From positions 62,001 through 126,000 of the forward strand of contig NZ_BCVE01000006.1 in the NCBI RefSeq assembly GCF_001591585.1: a stretch of DNA of 64,000 nt. Direction: 5' to 3'. The notes under the pieces were generated by a model that saw nothing but the letters and a program-made list of their open reading frames with translations, did no database searches and was not told the origin of the DNA. Of this stretch, positions 7,206 through 17,086 are shown piece after piece; within the stretch, counting starts at the first letter, position 1; each line of letters opens with the position of its first letter. Position numbers and translations under genes: made by a program. This stretch comes from Niallia circulans NBRC 13626. GTDB lineage: Bacteria > Bacillota > Bacilli > Bacillales > Cytobacillaceae.

Positions 7206-8432
7206 TTGCGTATAAACAAGTTAGTGAAGTCGTGGAAATACCCTTCTATCTTATTATCAAGCATTGGTGTTTCCAGTATTGGAGAATGGGTCTATTTTAT
7301 AGCACTAAATTTAATCGTTCTTGATAGGATGGGAGTACTTGCTGTTTCGGGGTTGTATATACTTAGGGCTCTATCTGCATTTTTTACAAACTTTTGGTCC
7401 GGTAGTTTAATAGACCGATTGAATAAAAAACATCTGATGGTTTTGCTAAACATATTCCAAGCAGTTTTCATTGCCATATTGCCTTCCCTAGCATCTCTTT
7501 CTGCCATTTATACAATCGTTTTTTTTATTAATGTAGCTAGTTCCATGTATGAACAAACGTCAGTACCGTACATTACCAAGTTAATTCCACCCGATCAAAG
7601 AAAAAGGTTTAATTCACTTCGAAGCTTAATTGATTCTGGAGCATTTGTGATAGGGCCTGCCATTGCGGGAATGCTATTTATGATTGGTTCACCTAATTTT
7701 GCCATCTATAGTAATGCAATAGCCCTTTTCATTTCAGCTCTTATCACACTTATTATGCCAAATATTGAAAAAAATGATTTTATTGAAACAGAAGATAAAA
7801 AAATAACTTTAAAGATTTTAAAACAAGATTGGAGATTAGTTGTCGATTTTAGCCGAAACCACCTGTATATTATCATTATTTATTTACTTTTTAGTACAGT
7901 GATGGTTTTGGCAACTGCTGTAGATTCACTGGAAGCAGCGTTTTCGAGAGAAGTGCTTCTATTGTCAGAGAGAGATTATGGATTTCTGGTGAGTATTGCT
8001 GGTGCGGGGATAATTGTTGGCGCACTAGTAAATATCATAATTGTTAAAAAGGTTGCTACCTCTTGGCTGATTGGTCTTGGATCCTTAATGGTATCGATCG
8101 GATATCTGATTTATGCATTTTCCGCTAATTTTTTGATAGCGGCAATTGGCTTTTTTATTCTTTCCTTTTCCATGGCTTTTCTTAACACTGGATTTAACAC
8201 ATTTTATCAAAAGAACGTTCCCATACATATAATGGGAAGGGTTGGTAGTGTGTACAGATGCATTGAAGCCTTTTTTATCATTATTTCGACCATACTTTTT
8301 GGGATAATGGCTGAAATGATTTCCATTAAGTCTGTTATCATATTAGGAAGCACCATTATGTTTGCAGTAACGATTATATTATTTATCTTTAATACACGGC
8401 CTTCGAAAGCAGCGTTTTATATGGAGGAATAA
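7206..8432 (+). CDS. MFS transporter controlled by a T-box
   Basis: A 408-aa major-facilitator protein with about 12 membrane segments. The loop SGSLIDRLNKKHLMVLLN after TM2 is the MFS motif-A position (GxxxDRxxRR-like), and a long hydrophilic loop near residues 195-215 separates the halves. It is of the EntS-like MFS exporter type. The TTG start lies behind TAAGGAGGAA. It is the only gene behind the T-box leader, so its expression should respond to an amino-acid shortage. An amino-acid or peptide transport role is therefore more likely than simple drug efflux, but the substrate is unproven. Confidence 0.85.
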   Translation: MRINKLVKSWKYPSILLSSIGVSSIGEWVYFIALNLIVLDRMGVLAVSGLYILRALSAFFTNFWSGSLIDRLNKKHLMVLLNIFQAVFIAILPSLASLSAIYTIVFFINVASSMYEQTSVPYITKLIPPDQRKRFNSLRSLIDSGAFVIGPAIAGMLFMIGSPNFAIYSNAIALFISALITLIMPNIEKNDFIETEDKKITLKILKQDWRLVVDFSRNHLYIIIIYLLFSTVMVLATAVDSLEAAFSREVLLLSERDYGFLVSIAGAGIIVGALVNIIIVKKVATSWLIGLGSLMVSIGYLIYAFSANFLIAAIGFFILSFSMAFLNTGFNTFYQKNVPIHIMGRVGSVYRCIEAFFIIISTILFGIMAEMISIKSVIILGSTIMFAVTIILFIFNTRPSKAAFYMEE

Positions 8433-8482
8433 TACTGAATACACATACTCATTAGTGCTTTTCCTATAATAAGACCTTGAAA

Positions 8483-8517
8483 GTTCATGAGAATATCCCA
8501 ATTCTCATGAGCTTTTG
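8483..8517 (+). terminator. Intrinsic terminator after MFS gene
   Basis: A 10-bp perfect stem TCATGAGAAT / ATTCTCATGA with a six-base loop, then GCTTTTG. Confidence 0.75.
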
Positions 8518-8585
8518 TCAGCAATCTGAACATTTTTTATTGCCCGTTAGGCTAATTTTATTAAAATACTTATACAATGTAGATA

Positions 8586-9074
8586 TTATTTAAATACCGC
8601 TTTTCTATTGGAAAGCCAATCTTCTAAAGCATCCTCGTGTTGTTTGGTGAATAATTTCGGTACTTTGTCTATTGGAAAGTATTTTAAATCTAAAGTCTCC
8701 GAACCATCTGCGATAAGTTCTCCATCAATTGGTTTGCATTGAAAAAAATGAGTGATAGTCTGAGCTGTATCTCCGTTCGGAAACTCACCAAAATATTTAG
8801 AGTAAACACCAATAAGGTATTCAACCTCAACATTTACTCCTGTCTCCTCAAGTATTTCTCGTTTAGCTGTTTCTTCTAGAGATTCTCCAAGTTCCATCGC
8901 ACCACCTGGAAACCCCCATTCATTTCTATCTCCTCGTTTTTGTAAAAGAATTTCATTCCGTTCGTTATAAACAATACCACCAGCAAAATTAAGGAATATT
9001 AAATCATGTCCCACTTTTCCTCGAATATAACGAATGTAGTCTTTATCTCTATCCATAAAATTTCTCAACCTCAT
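8586..9074 (-). CDS. NUDIX hydrolase
   Basis: A 162-aa pyrophosphohydrolase. The NUDIX box is complete: GAMELGESLEETAKREILEE followed by TGV (about residues 58-80) fits G-x5-E-x7-REUxEExGU and carries the metal-binding glutamates. A leading strand LNFAGGIVYNERNEILLQKR is also typical. Substrate unknown. The start is uncertain: the upstream ATG (9074) has little RBS, and the ATG six codons later is equally possible. Monocistronic. Confidence 0.85.
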   Translation of the reverse strand: MRLRNFMDRDKDYIRYIRGKVGHDLIFLNFAGGIVYNERNEILLQKRGDRNEWGFPGGAMELGESLEETAKREILEETGVNVEVEYLIGVYSKYFGEFPNGDTAQTITHFFQCKPIDGELIADGSETLDLKYFPIDKVPKLFTKQHEDALEDWLSNRKAVFK

Positions 9075-9234
9075 TTTTGTTTGAAAAGAATAATTAATAA
9101 GGTTACATTTAAACCTAATTTCACTTAACTTTTCTAGAATATCAATCTATACTTATATTTGGCTGTGTTTAAGAACAGTTTGGATAGTTGAACTTTATAT
9201 ATTTGCAGATAAAAAATGGAAGCTATTCTTAATA

Positions 9235-9268
9235 GAATTTAGAGCCACAATATAGTGACTCTAAATTC
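9235..9268 (-). terminator. Hairpin after the L12-like mini-gene
   Basis: Arms GAATTTAGAGcCAC and GTGACTCTAAATTC pair over 13 of 14 positions just after the stop of the 51-aa gene. The T-run is weak. Confidence 0.5.
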
Positions 9269-9273
9269 TATAT

Positions 9274-9429
9274 CTATTCTTTACAAAAATCTACAAACTT
9301 TTTTGCTTGTATTAAGGACATGCCTGTTTGTTCTCTCACAAACTTCACCGCCTTAATTTCACCGACGGACTTTATTTTTTCTTGTACTAAGGTAATCAGT
9401 TCCTCACTATATATTTTAGTATAATCCAT
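9274..9429 (-). CDS. 51-aa protein resembling ribosomal L7/L12 C-terminal domain
   Basis: A short ORF that starts at ATG 9429 with GGAGG about eight bases upstream and encodes 51 aa. Its core GEIKAVKFVREQTGMSLIQA followed by KKFVD closely parallels the bL12 C-terminal motif (IKVVREITGLGLKEAKDLVD), the face that contacts translation factors. It lacks the L12 N-terminal dimerisation domain and hinge. Stand-alone L7/L12-like mini proteins exist in Bacillales, but their role is unknown. The RBS, intact frame and 3' hairpin support expression. Confidence 0.65.
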   Translation of the reverse strand: MDYTKIYSEELITLVQEKIKSVGEIKAVKFVREQTGMSLIQAKKFVDFCKE

Positions 9430-9568
9430 TTTCTCCAACCTCCTCTAATCTATAATACCTTATACGAATAATTAACCTTTTAGTTTCAAATATAAATTTA
9501 TACAATTTATATTTCGTCTTATATAAAACAACATTTAAATTTTAAAAAAATACAGCTGTTGAGTTTCA

Positions 9569-10246
9569 TTATAGAACTTCTAAATTCCCTTCTACATCAA
9601 CCACAATTGTGTGATGCTGCGAGGTGATAATTTCCAGAGGGAATACAGCTGAAATTTTATTAGAGAAGAACCATTCTCTTCCTGGTTTATTAAGGATTAA
9701 GAAGATGCCTTTTGATTTATCTCCCATAAAGTTGATGGATGTTAGATCTAAAGGTTTATTATCCCGTTCATTAATTCCCACTTCCATCAATCTTTTCCCT
9801 GCGGCTGCTACATCACTGACCGTTACCCCTATCTCACTGATGTTTATAACACTTTCAATAGAAAAAGGAGCCTCATCTTGTTCGGAAATAGAGTTCCTTG
9901 AAATAAACTCTACTATATTTCCAGAAGGATCATAAAAATAGAGAGAATGAGCTTGGAAATTGGAAAAATACACTTCATCTTCTCCCTCATCATTAATATT
10001 TAAGGCAACCCTTTCTTTTACCCACGACTTTGCTTCTGCAAATTTATTAGCAAAAATGTTAAAAGCAAAGTGGTAATATGGATTCCCCAATACATTTTCT
10101 GATGTAAATTTTAATTTGCTTGAACCAGCTTTAATGCAAAAGCTATGACTATCTTCCTTAATCAATGGAAATCCAAGAGTCTCTACATAAAAACTCTTCA
10201 TTTTTTTGATATTATTCGTTTGCAGAGTTAACAGTTTTACTTCCAT
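9569..10246 (-). CDS. VOC-family (glyoxalase-like) protein
   Basis: A 225-aa protein with an N-terminal vicinal-oxygen-chelate module: LLTLQTNNIKKMKSFYVETL at residues 5-24, a His in NPYYHFAFNI (about residue 59), and the terminal strand YFYDPSGNIVEFI (about residues 104-116) containing the metal-ligand Glu. The second half (ISEIGVTVSDV onward) resembles a second, diverged VOC module. GAGGGG precedes the ATG. Dioxygenase, lyase and drug-binding roles are all possible in this family. Confidence 0.8.
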   Translation of the reverse strand: MEVKLLTLQTNNIKKMKSFYVETLGFPLIKEDSHSFCIKAGSSKLKFTSENVLGNPYYHFAFNIFANKFAEAKSWVKERVALNINDEGEDEVYFSNFQAHSLYFYDPSGNIVEFISRNSISEQDEAPFSIESVINISEIGVTVSDVAAAGKRLMEVGINERDNKPLDLTSINFMGDKSKGIFLILNKPGREWFFSNKISAVFPLEIITSQHHTIVVDVEGNLEVL

Positions 10247-10613
10247 TATCTATATCCCCTCTTTCGTTAATATTTCTAATACTCCGTTAATTCTAATATA
10301 TATCATCCTTAGTAGTCTAAAGTATTGCTTGATGGAGTTACTTCCATTTCATTCACGAGAAATCTCCCTTTCTTAAAGAATCACATCCATCCCGCTATTT
10401 GAGGATTGTTTTCAAGCATAGCCAAAACCTTTAGAGGAGATAATATCTGTATCTTTAATTATTACCACACTCCCTCTAACTCCCTTTTGATCATTTCTCA
10501 TCCCATTGATATAATTTGTTAGCCGTTTTAGTTTAATGTAAGTAGATTGTTCCATACTTCCCCAATTAGAATATTAATTTCTATCCTTCTCTTTATATAT
10601 ATTCTCTTACAAT
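10247..10613. other. Gene-poor gap with a possible 47-aa ORF
   Basis: In 367 bases the only coding signal is a minus-strand ORF from ATG 10555 (behind GGGGAAG) to a stop at 10412. It reads MEQSTYIKLKRLTNYINGMR and then a short beta-like stretch. It stops abruptly and codon use stays gene-like for a few more residues, so it may be the stump of a decayed gene. I could not identify it. Confidence 0.3.
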
Positions 10614-11504
10614 TTATGCGTGGGATGTCAAAGGAAATAAGAAATGGTTCGGTAGAGCTTTTAGTAATGGACGGACAAACAATGTATCATTACTCGCTGT
10701 TATAAATTTTGTATCGATATTTTTAATCTTGTCATTTGGTGTGAAATAGAAATGAATTCGTTTTATTTCATCGGAAATTAGATAATTTATAATGGTTTCC
10801 AATTCCACTTCTTTTCTACTGATGACATCATAAATATGAAGTTGCTCATCTTCCTTCTTAAAGAGGACGATTACGTCTTCCTCTTCGATATAAAAAATTG
10901 CGTCGTTAAATACTTGGAGAAAATAAAACATTAATAGTTGCTCGTTATTTTCGACAGCTAATTTGGTTGAAATAGATGTCCGTTTCTTTGCAAATTCCTT
11001 CATCAGTAGCAAATCACTTAGATTTTCTATATCTAATTGGCGTATGGTCTTGGTTGGCACCGTTTGTTTTTTTAAATCAGCTATACAAAGAGAAAAGCTG
11101 CTTTCTTGTACTTTTTCAAATCCAAACTTTGGATAAAAGTTCAAAACGGTTTCATTCGCAAATAAGTAGATAAAGTCTATTTCATTTTCATGCTTTTCAA
11201 TGATATGGTTCAGCAATTTTTTAGAAAGACCTTGATTACGAAACTCAGGATGTGTCATTACTGTACCAACTTGAATAGCTTTATATTCAATCCCGTTACA
11301 CACAACGGTCATTTTGTTGATAGAGGCATTTGCTATTACTTGTTCCCTATAGATAAACGAATAACATATATAGTTATCATTCCAGCAACCATTTTCATCC
11401 CATTTACTAAAGTCTATTCCAAATACCTTTTGAGCTAATTCATTAAAGCTTTCTTTATATGTTTCGATATGTTTATAGTCACTTATTAGTTGATATTTTG
11501 CCAT
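10614..11504 (-). CDS. GNAT-family N-acetyltransferase
   Basis: A 296-aa protein with an N-terminal GNAT domain. VGTVMTHPEFRNQGLSKKLL (about residues 80-99) contains the acetyl-CoA pyrophosphate-binding loop R/Q-x-x-G-x-S/A, and NFYPKFGFEKVQ (about residues 126-137) is the typical beta5-end motif. The remaining C-terminal half is an extra domain of unknown function. The ATG is preceded by GGGGGGAAG. Acceptor substrate unknown. Confidence 0.85.
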   Translation of the reverse strand: MAKYQLISDYKHIETYKESFNELAQKVFGIDFSKWDENGCWNDNYICYSFIYREQVIANASINKMTVVCNGIEYKAIQVGTVMTHPEFRNQGLSKKLLNHIIEKHENEIDFIYLFANETVLNFYPKFGFEKVQESSFSLCIADLKKQTVPTKTIRQLDIENLSDLLLMKEFAKKRTSISTKLAVENNEQLLMFYFLQVFNDAIFYIEEEDVIVLFKKEDEQLHIYDVISRKEVELETIINYLISDEIKRIHFYFTPNDKIKNIDTKFITASNDTLFVRPLLKALPNHFLFPLTSHA

Positions 11505-11610
11505 CCTCCGCTTCCCCCCAATATAATCTAATAAAAGAATCTTAGCATTCTCATTAAATTATATTTTGCTAAATCTGTAAGATACACCTAATATTTAACT
11601 CATAAATAAA

Positions 11611-11649
11611 AATAAGCCAACGCGACACTTAAAAACGCATTGGCTTATT
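11611..11649 (-). terminator. Terminator of the CD3324-family gene
   Basis: Arms AATAAGCCAACGCG and CGCATTGGCTTATT form a long stem, with a T-rich tail when read on the minus strand. Confidence 0.65.
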
Positions 11650-11928
11650 TTAACTATTATTCTTTTTTTCTTTTAATACTATTCTTTGAATACTCTTGAC
11701 AGATAAATAATACCTTGCACTTAATATATTCATATCAGTACCAGCTAGATAATCATTATATATATTCTTATTTCTTTCCTTCAATTCTTGCCTTGTACTT
11801 GTGTTAGTCCCCCAGCTTTTCTTATTACTTTCATTCCTTGGTATATAGATACATTCACCATCGATATATTTTTGAACCTCCTTCAACAGTTCAGAAGGTA
11901 AAAGTTCCATTGCGTTTTTATAGCTCAT
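11650..11928 (-). CDS. CD3324-family HTH protein
   Basis: A 92-aa protein beginning MSYKNAMELLPSELLKEVQK, then a GECIYIPR strand and KSWGTNTSTRQELKERNKNI, ending in a C-terminal helix-turn-helix (SARYYLSVKSIQRIVLK). This order matches the CD3324/Mor-like family of small DNA-binding proteins found in Firmicutes. The ATG follows AGGAG. A hairpin (AATAAGCCAACGCG ... CGCATTGGCTTATT) lies at 11611-11649. Target unknown. Confidence 0.8.
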   Translation of the reverse strand: MSYKNAMELLPSELLKEVQKYIDGECIYIPRNESNKKSWGTNTSTRQELKERNKNIYNDYLAGTDMNILSARYYLSVKSIQRIVLKEKKNNS

Positions 11929-12142
11929 TTTGCACTCCTAATAATTTTTTTCGTTTTATTAGAAATAAGCAAAAGCTACATTATGCATTTTACATAGCCT
12001 TTGCTATGCAGTAAAAATATACTTTCTCAACTCATATCCTCCCTTTCAGTAACGAACCCTCATTATTCTTAATTAGATCATACCATAATATAGGAAAATA
12101 AAAGAAGTTAACATAAGAATTTTCTGTATATTACTAAATAAA

Positions 12143-12799
12143 TTAGAGTGTCTCCTTTAATTTATGAATATTTGAGTGGGATATTAAATACACATCACCA
12201 AAAATGTCCACTTTATCTTCCTTTACTCGTACAGCACAATCTTTATTCGATGCATAAATGTCTATTTCCTCTGATAAAGAAGATAGTTCCTTTTGAACCA
12301 ATGCAAGGTTATTTTCTAGATCAAAATGAGACAGAACCGAAAAATTGCCAAGACTAATTCCATCATAAACAGTGCTTATTTCCACTTCATAGCCAAAGTG
12401 TTCAGAGCATAACCATTTTGCGGACATATTGATCGCACCAGCGCTTGCCCCCATTACAACAGCCTTGCTTTTTCGTATCAAATCCGACAGTTCATATTCC
12501 TTCAAAAAACTATTTAAATTAAGTGTATCTCCACCCAACAAGAATATAACTGAAGCATTTTCGATTAGAGCATGCGCATCTTTTTTCTGAACACTATAAT
12601 TAATTAAATGATATGTATCAAACATAATGCCAGCATGGTCAAGCCAAGATCGTTCTGTAGCCCCCTTCTCTTGAGCACAAAGAGGATTCGAGCTGATCAT
12701 TACAAGCGATTTTCTATCAGTTATATCCTCCTGCAATATTCTTCCTAGCTTCTCTGGGAAAAAATTGTTAAACCAACCTAAATAATAGTGAGTTTTCAT
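12143..12799 (-). CDS. Peptidase S51 / class-I GAT-like protein
   Basis: A 218-aa protein of the peptidase E type. The nucleophile elbow VVMGASAGAINMSAKW (about residues 113-128) holds the serine of S51 dipeptidases, and FLLGGDTLNLNSFL (about residues 86-99) supplies the conserved GGD/N segment. This family cleaves Asp-X dipeptides or cyanophycin-derived peptides, but this subgroup has no assigned substrate. Start ATG behind GAGGAGGGG. Monocistronic. Confidence 0.8.
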   Translation of the reverse strand: MKTHYYLGWFNNFFPEKLGRILQEDITDRKSLVMISSNPLCAQEKGATERSWLDHAGIMFDTYHLINYSVQKKDAHALIENASVIFLLGGDTLNLNSFLKEYELSDLIRKSKAVVMGASAGAINMSAKWLCSEHFGYEVEISTVYDGISLGNFSVLSHFDLENNLALVQKELSSLSEEIDIYASNKDCAVRVKEDKVDIFGDVYLISHSNIHKLKETL

Positions 12800-13177
12800 A
12801 GCTACCCCTCCTCAAATTTAATTTATCGTGACAAAGACTATCCAGCTTTCTCCAAATGTTACGACTTTCCTTCAAACTATGATTAATTTTACAATATATT
12901 AATTTAGAAGATACTGCCGAAAGGATAACGATCTTTAAATGCGCATAATACTATACGATACTCCTTTGAACCCATAAAAAAGTTTTTGTTATAACCTCTT
13001 AGATCAAATTCTAAATCTATCATTCTTTCATTTCTTTTGAATAAAAACCCCGAACCGTTATACGAAATTTTGACTACCATTTCCGTATAAGGGTTTGAGG
13101 TTATATTTGTTGTATACTCTATTCGTATACTAAATGAAATGAACTGCCATACATTTTAAGCAATTCTCTATGAAATT
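12800..13177. other. Gap with a possible gene remnant
   Basis: On the minus strand a frame without stops runs from about 13156 to the TAA at 12904. It contains an ATG at 13080 but no ribosome site, and reads like the C-terminal part of a protein (MVVKISYNGSGFLFKRNERM, then LEFDLRGYNK). It is most likely a truncated relic. No other signal was seen apart from AT-rich sequence. Confidence 0.3.
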
Positions 13178-14890
13178 TTATATTTTAAATTGCTTTATCT
13201 TATCTTGTAAATCAGAAGCTAATTGTGCTAATGATGTAGAAGAAGCTGCTATTTCTTGCATCGATGCAACCTGCTCTTCGGTTGCAGCAGATACGTTTTC
13301 TGTACTAGCTGCTGCTTCACTTGCCATTGAATTCACTTCCAAAATCGAACCATTAATCGTATTAGTATGTTCTTTTAATTGATCAAGCGATTGACTTACT
13401 TCCTCTACTAATATAACTAGTTCTTGCACAGATTGTTCGATTCTATGGAATGATTCTCCTGCATCCTGAACAATTGTTAATCCTGTATCTACATCATTTG
13501 CAGCAGTTGTCATCGATAAAGAAGTATTCTTAGAATCAATTTGTATTTGGCTGATAAGATTAGTAATTTGCTCAGCCGATCCTGCTGTTTGTTCCGCTAA
13601 TTTCCTTACCTCATCCGCTACAACAGCAAAACCTTTTCCTTGTTCCCCAGCTCTTGCCGCTTCGATAGCTGCATTTAATGCTAGTAGATTGGTTTGGGAA
13701 GAAATGTCCGATATTACCATAGTAATATCTCCTATTTGATTTATTCTAGTTTCTAATGTAGCTATTGATTCAGCAAGTGTCACCACATTATTATTAATGG
13801 ATTTCATTTGTGTCGTTACTTCTGAAATACGTTTTGCACCTTCAAGCGATACATCCGCTGTCTGCTCTGCTGTTTCAGCCACTTTTTTTGCACGCACTGT
13901 TATATGGCCAGTCGTTTCATTTACATTACGGATGCCAGCTGTACTTGATTCCATCAATCTCATTTGGGTTTCAGAACCTTCTGCAAGCTGCTGGATTGTT
14001 TCTGAAATATGTTCACTTGCTTTACTGCTTTCTTCTGAACTGGAGCTCAATTGTTCCGATGATGAAGCGAGATGATGGGACGTTTCCGATAACATTTGAA
14101 TAAGCCCCTTCATTCCATCCGCCATCCTATTATAACTATCAGATAAAGAACCTACTTCATCCTTCGCCTGATAACTTGATCTTGCAGAGAAATCTCCTTG
14201 TCCTCCTCTTTCCATTAAAGCCTGTAGACGTTTAATTGGGTTGACAATCATTGCGGATATATAGAGACCTAATAATACAGCAAGTATTACAGCAACAAAT
14301 ATAACTCCCCAAGAAATATATAGCATTGTCTTATAATACTTGTTATTTTCATTTGATATCTGTTCTGCATTTTCCTCATTTGCTGTTTGGAGTTCATCCA
14401 ATTGACTGTTAATAATATTTCTCTTCGATTCAAGGTTTTTCGTATAAAGATTATAGGCTGAGTCATTAAAATTATTGTTTGCTAATGATATCACTTCATC
14501 TTGAATACTACTAAAGCCTGTATAGGCATCTTTAAAAATTTTATATTCATCCGCTTCTTTTTTGGAAAGCGAAATAGCATCTAACTTTTTGACATATTTA
14601 TCCGATTCTTCCGAATTCCTTTTAATAGTCTCTAATAACTCTTCATTTCTCTTTTTATCCTCTGTTATCATTAGCTCTATAACTAAGCTGTCGTTTGTGC
14701 GGCGATAGTTTTGGATCTTTGCTATGTAAGTATTAGGTATTAAATTTTCTTCATACATTTCTTTAGAACTTTTCGCCATCTCCTTTATACCATATATTCC
14801 AAATAATCCGATCAGCACTAGTCCAATAGTACTAAACATAATGATAATCAATATTTTTTTAGAAATATTGATATTTTGTAAAAATTTCAT
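13178..14890 (-). CDS. Methyl-accepting chemotaxis protein
   Basis: A 570-aa transmembrane chemoreceptor. TM1 is at about residues 12-33. An extracellular helical domain (35-190) of the four-helix-bundle type follows, with TM2 about 190-212, HAMP about 213-265 ([20 protein letters not shown]), and a long cytoplasmic signalling coiled coil. The kinase-contact hairpin [20 protein letters not shown] followed by [20 protein letters not shown] is fully conserved. Ligand unknown. Single gene behind an AGAGG site. Confidence 0.95.
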   Translation of the reverse strand: MKFLQNINISKKILIIIMFSTIGLVLIGLFGIYGIKEMAKSSKEMYEENLIPNTYIAKIQNYRRTNDSLVIELMITEDKKRNEELLETIKRNSEESDKYVKKLDAISLSKKEADEYKIFKDAYTGFSSIQDEVISLANNNFNDSAYNLYTKNLESKRNIINSQLDELQTANEENAEQISNENNKYYKTMLYISWGVIFVAVILAVLLGLYISAMIVNPIKRLQALMERGGQGDFSARSSYQAKDEVGSLSDSYNRMADGMKGLIQMLSETSHHLASSSEQLSSSSEESSKASEHISETIQQLAEGSETQMRLMESSTAGIRNVNETTGHITVRAKKVAETAEQTADVSLEGAKRISEVTTQMKSINNNVVTLAESIATLETRINQIGDITMVISDISSQTNLLALNAAIEAARAGEQGKGFAVVADEVRKLAEQTAGSAEQITNLISQIQIDSKNTSLSMTTAANDVDTGLTIVQDAGESFHRIEQSVQELVILVEEVSQSLDQLKEHTNTINGSILEVNSMASEAAASTENVSAATEEQVASMQEIAASSTSLAQLASDLQDKIKQFKI

Positions 14891-15036
14891 TAAAGCTACC
14901 TCTTTTCATTGATCTAATCCTTATATCATATCGACATATATCGACGATACTTTAGCTTAAAAAACAAAAAACTTCGAAGGGCGAAACTGTTTAGGATTAT
15001 TAGGAAAAAATATAGTACAAAAGGCTTGAATAAAAT

Positions 15037-15102
15037 ACAAAAAAGCGAATTTTGCTACATCTATCATTAAAGATAGTTTTCCTAGCAAAATTCGCTTTTT
15101 TC
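15037..15102. terminator. Long hairpin downstream of msrA
   Basis: AAAAAGCGAATTTTGCT and AGCAAAATTCGCTTTTT are perfect 17-bp arms around a 30-base loop that itself folds (ATCTATCATTAAAGATAG). With T-runs on either strand it can terminate both ways. Confidence 0.85.
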
Positions 15103-15107
15103 TTTTT

Positions 15108-15620
15108 TTACCAGTGTTCTTTGATAAATACATCTCTTCCTGACTTTTCTCTATCCTCTTTATAATGCTGCTTATTCTTCTTATGGTAATCTTGATGATA
15201 GTCTTCTGCTGGATAGAAGATGGCAGCTGGTTCAATTAATGTAACAATTGGCTTTTTAAATTTTCCGCTTGCTGCCATAGCTTGTTTTGATTTCTCTGCA
15301 AGTTCTTTTTGCTTATCATTATGATAAAAAATCGCTGTTCGATACTGTGGCCCGCGATCATGGAATTGACCATCTGGATCTGTCGGATCAATTTGCTGCC
15401 AATATAACTCTAATAAACGTTCATAGGGAAAGATTTCAGGATCAAAAGTGATTTCCACTACTTCAAAATGTCCTGTCGTTCCTGTTTTCACCTGTTCATA
15501 AGTTGGGTTTTCTACATGCCCCCCGCTATAACCTGAAACAATGCCGCCAATACCTGGCTGTTCTTCAAATGGGGATACCATACACCAGAAACATCCACCT
15601 GCAAAAGTTGCTTTTTCCAT
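15108..15620 (-). CDS. msrA: Peptide-methionine (S)-S-oxide reductase
   Basis: A 170-aa MsrA. The catalytic GGCFWC motif is at residues 8-13, GYSGGHVENPTYEQV (about 30-44) and GHFEVVEITFDP (about 50-61) are family signatures, and YRTAIFYH and AEDYHQDYH follow. It repairs oxidised methionine with thioredoxin. No resolving Cys pair is visible near the C-terminus and no msrB is fused or adjacent. The ATG follows GGGAGATGAG. Confidence 0.95.
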   Translation of the reverse strand: MEKATFAGGCFWCMVSPFEEQPGIGGIVSGYSGGHVENPTYEQVKTGTTGHFEVVEITFDPEIFPYERLLELYWQQIDPTDPDGQFHDRGPQYRTAIFYHNDKQKELAEKSKQAMAASGKFKKPIVTLIEPAAIFYPAEDYHQDYHKKNKQHYKEDREKSGRDVFIKEHW

Positions 15621-15875
15621 TTATCTCATCTCCCTATAGGTTTGGCCTTATCGTTTATTTTATCAAAAATTAGTGATAATCCTTTTATTCGATAAAAATT
15701 AGTATATAATACTTTGAACAAAGATACTATTTTTTTATACTTAAGAAAGAGAAATCACTATCGTCATACTACATCTAACAATGCTTCATTTAACCTCTTC
15801 CTTTATAATTTAAAGAACCATTCACTACAGAAAAAACGCTAATCTAACTTAAATGGACTGTTTATAGTGTTTAGG

Positions 15876-17066
15876 CTATCTTTGTTTCCAAGTCTTTTTT
15901 AAACTTGAATATTGAAATAGAGAAAGATGAAGTAGTAACACACCTAAAAAGATAAAGATGTAAGAGCTTGGTAGTATGCGACTTAATCCAATAAACATGC
16001 CTCCAACTGCCATACCAGAATAACGAATGAAGTTAAACAAACCTAAAGCTGCACCACGGTTTTCATTATATTCATTACTTATAACCGTTGAAAATAAGGG
16101 AGAAGCAAACCCTACTGTTATCCCATACATAAATAATAGAATACTTAACCCTAGGATTGATTTCGTATGAAGTAAACCAAAAATTATAATGAGCAGAGGC
16201 ATCAAAAAAAGAACAAACATAAACAGTTTTCTCCACGATATTCTTATCTGCACTTTTTTAAAGAGCATACTCCCTAAAATCATACTTACTGTTAAAGGTA
16301 AATATAATAACCCGATATTTTGCAAGGATATATGATAATGGTCGTTGAGTAGTATCGGTAAAAATACGATAATAGCGAAGTAAATAAAAAAGATAAAAAA
16401 ACTTACTGTTATCGTTATAAAACCTACTTGGTTGGAAAAGATAGCCCGATAGGTTTGAATAAAGTTTGGTGATATTCTCTGACTATATACTTTTTCACCA
16501 CTATCAGGAAGTGTACATATAATAAACAGCAGCAAGACGATCGCAACAATAAAAAGAAATAGGAAAATCCCTTGATAACCAAAATGTTCTCCTAATATTC
16601 CTCCTAATATTGGGGCAACTGCGGGAGCAAGGGTGAGCAATATTTGATACGTACCCATGGCACTCCCTCTTTTCTCCCCTTCAAATAAGTGTGAAATCAT
16701 ATTTATTGCCACTAAAGGGACACTCCCTGCACCGATTGCTTGAACCATCCGAAAAATCATAAAGAGTATAAAATTGGTTACAAACGAACAGGCAATCGTT
16801 GAAATAGCAATGAAAATAAAACTAAGTATTATTAAACGTTTTTGATTTTTCGTATCTATCATAGTCCCTAAAATAATTTGAATCAGTGCTATGATAAAAA
16901 TAAAACTACTAACAGTGAAATTCACCCAGCTGATAGAAACATTAAAGGAATCTCGAATAAGCGGAATCACCGGTGTATAAATATTTTGATTTAAAGAAAC
17001 GAAAAAACTACTAATACTCAACAAATATAAAGATAACATTTTCGTTTGAGACATTTTTCGAGACAT
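15876..17066 (-). CDS. MFS drug-efflux-type transporter
   Basis: A 396-aa major-facilitator protein with about 12 membrane helices. LGTMIDTKNQKRLIILSFIF (about residues 65-84) is motif A of the DHA family, and the helix-5 region GTYQILLTLAPAVAPILGGI (about 138-157) matches motif C of proton antiporters. It lies 20 bases after a MarR gene and is probably in the same operon, so it is likely a regulated efflux pump. The real substrate is unknown. Confidence 0.9.
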   Translation of the reverse strand: MSRKMSQTKMLSLYLLSISSFFVSLNQNIYTPVIPLIRDSFNVSISWVNFTVSSFIFIIALIQIILGTMIDTKNQKRLIILSFIFIAISTIACSFVTNFILFMIFRMVQAIGAGSVPLVAINMISHLFEGEKRGSAMGTYQILLTLAPAVAPILGGILGEHFGYQGIFLFLFIVAIVLLLFIICTLPDSGEKVYSQRISPNFIQTYRAIFSNQVGFITITVSFFIFFIYFAIIVFLPILLNDHYHISLQNIGLLYLPLTVSMILGSMLFKKVQIRISWRKLFMFVLFLMPLLIIIFGLLHTKSILGLSILLFMYGITVGFASPLFSTVISNEYNENRGAALGLFNFIRYSGMAVGGMFIGLSRILPSSYIFIFLGVLLLHLSLFQYSSLKKTWKQR

Positions 17067-17086
17067 ACATATTCTCCTTTTTAGAC

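Noticed and set aside
9596-9935. Plus-strand ORF across the VOC gene
   Set aside because: Shadow of the minus-strand VOC gene, which has clear family motifs.
14957-15235. ORF of 92 codons overlapping msrA on the same strand
   Set aside because: It lies in another frame across the msrA end and a perfect terminator hairpin; no ribosome site.
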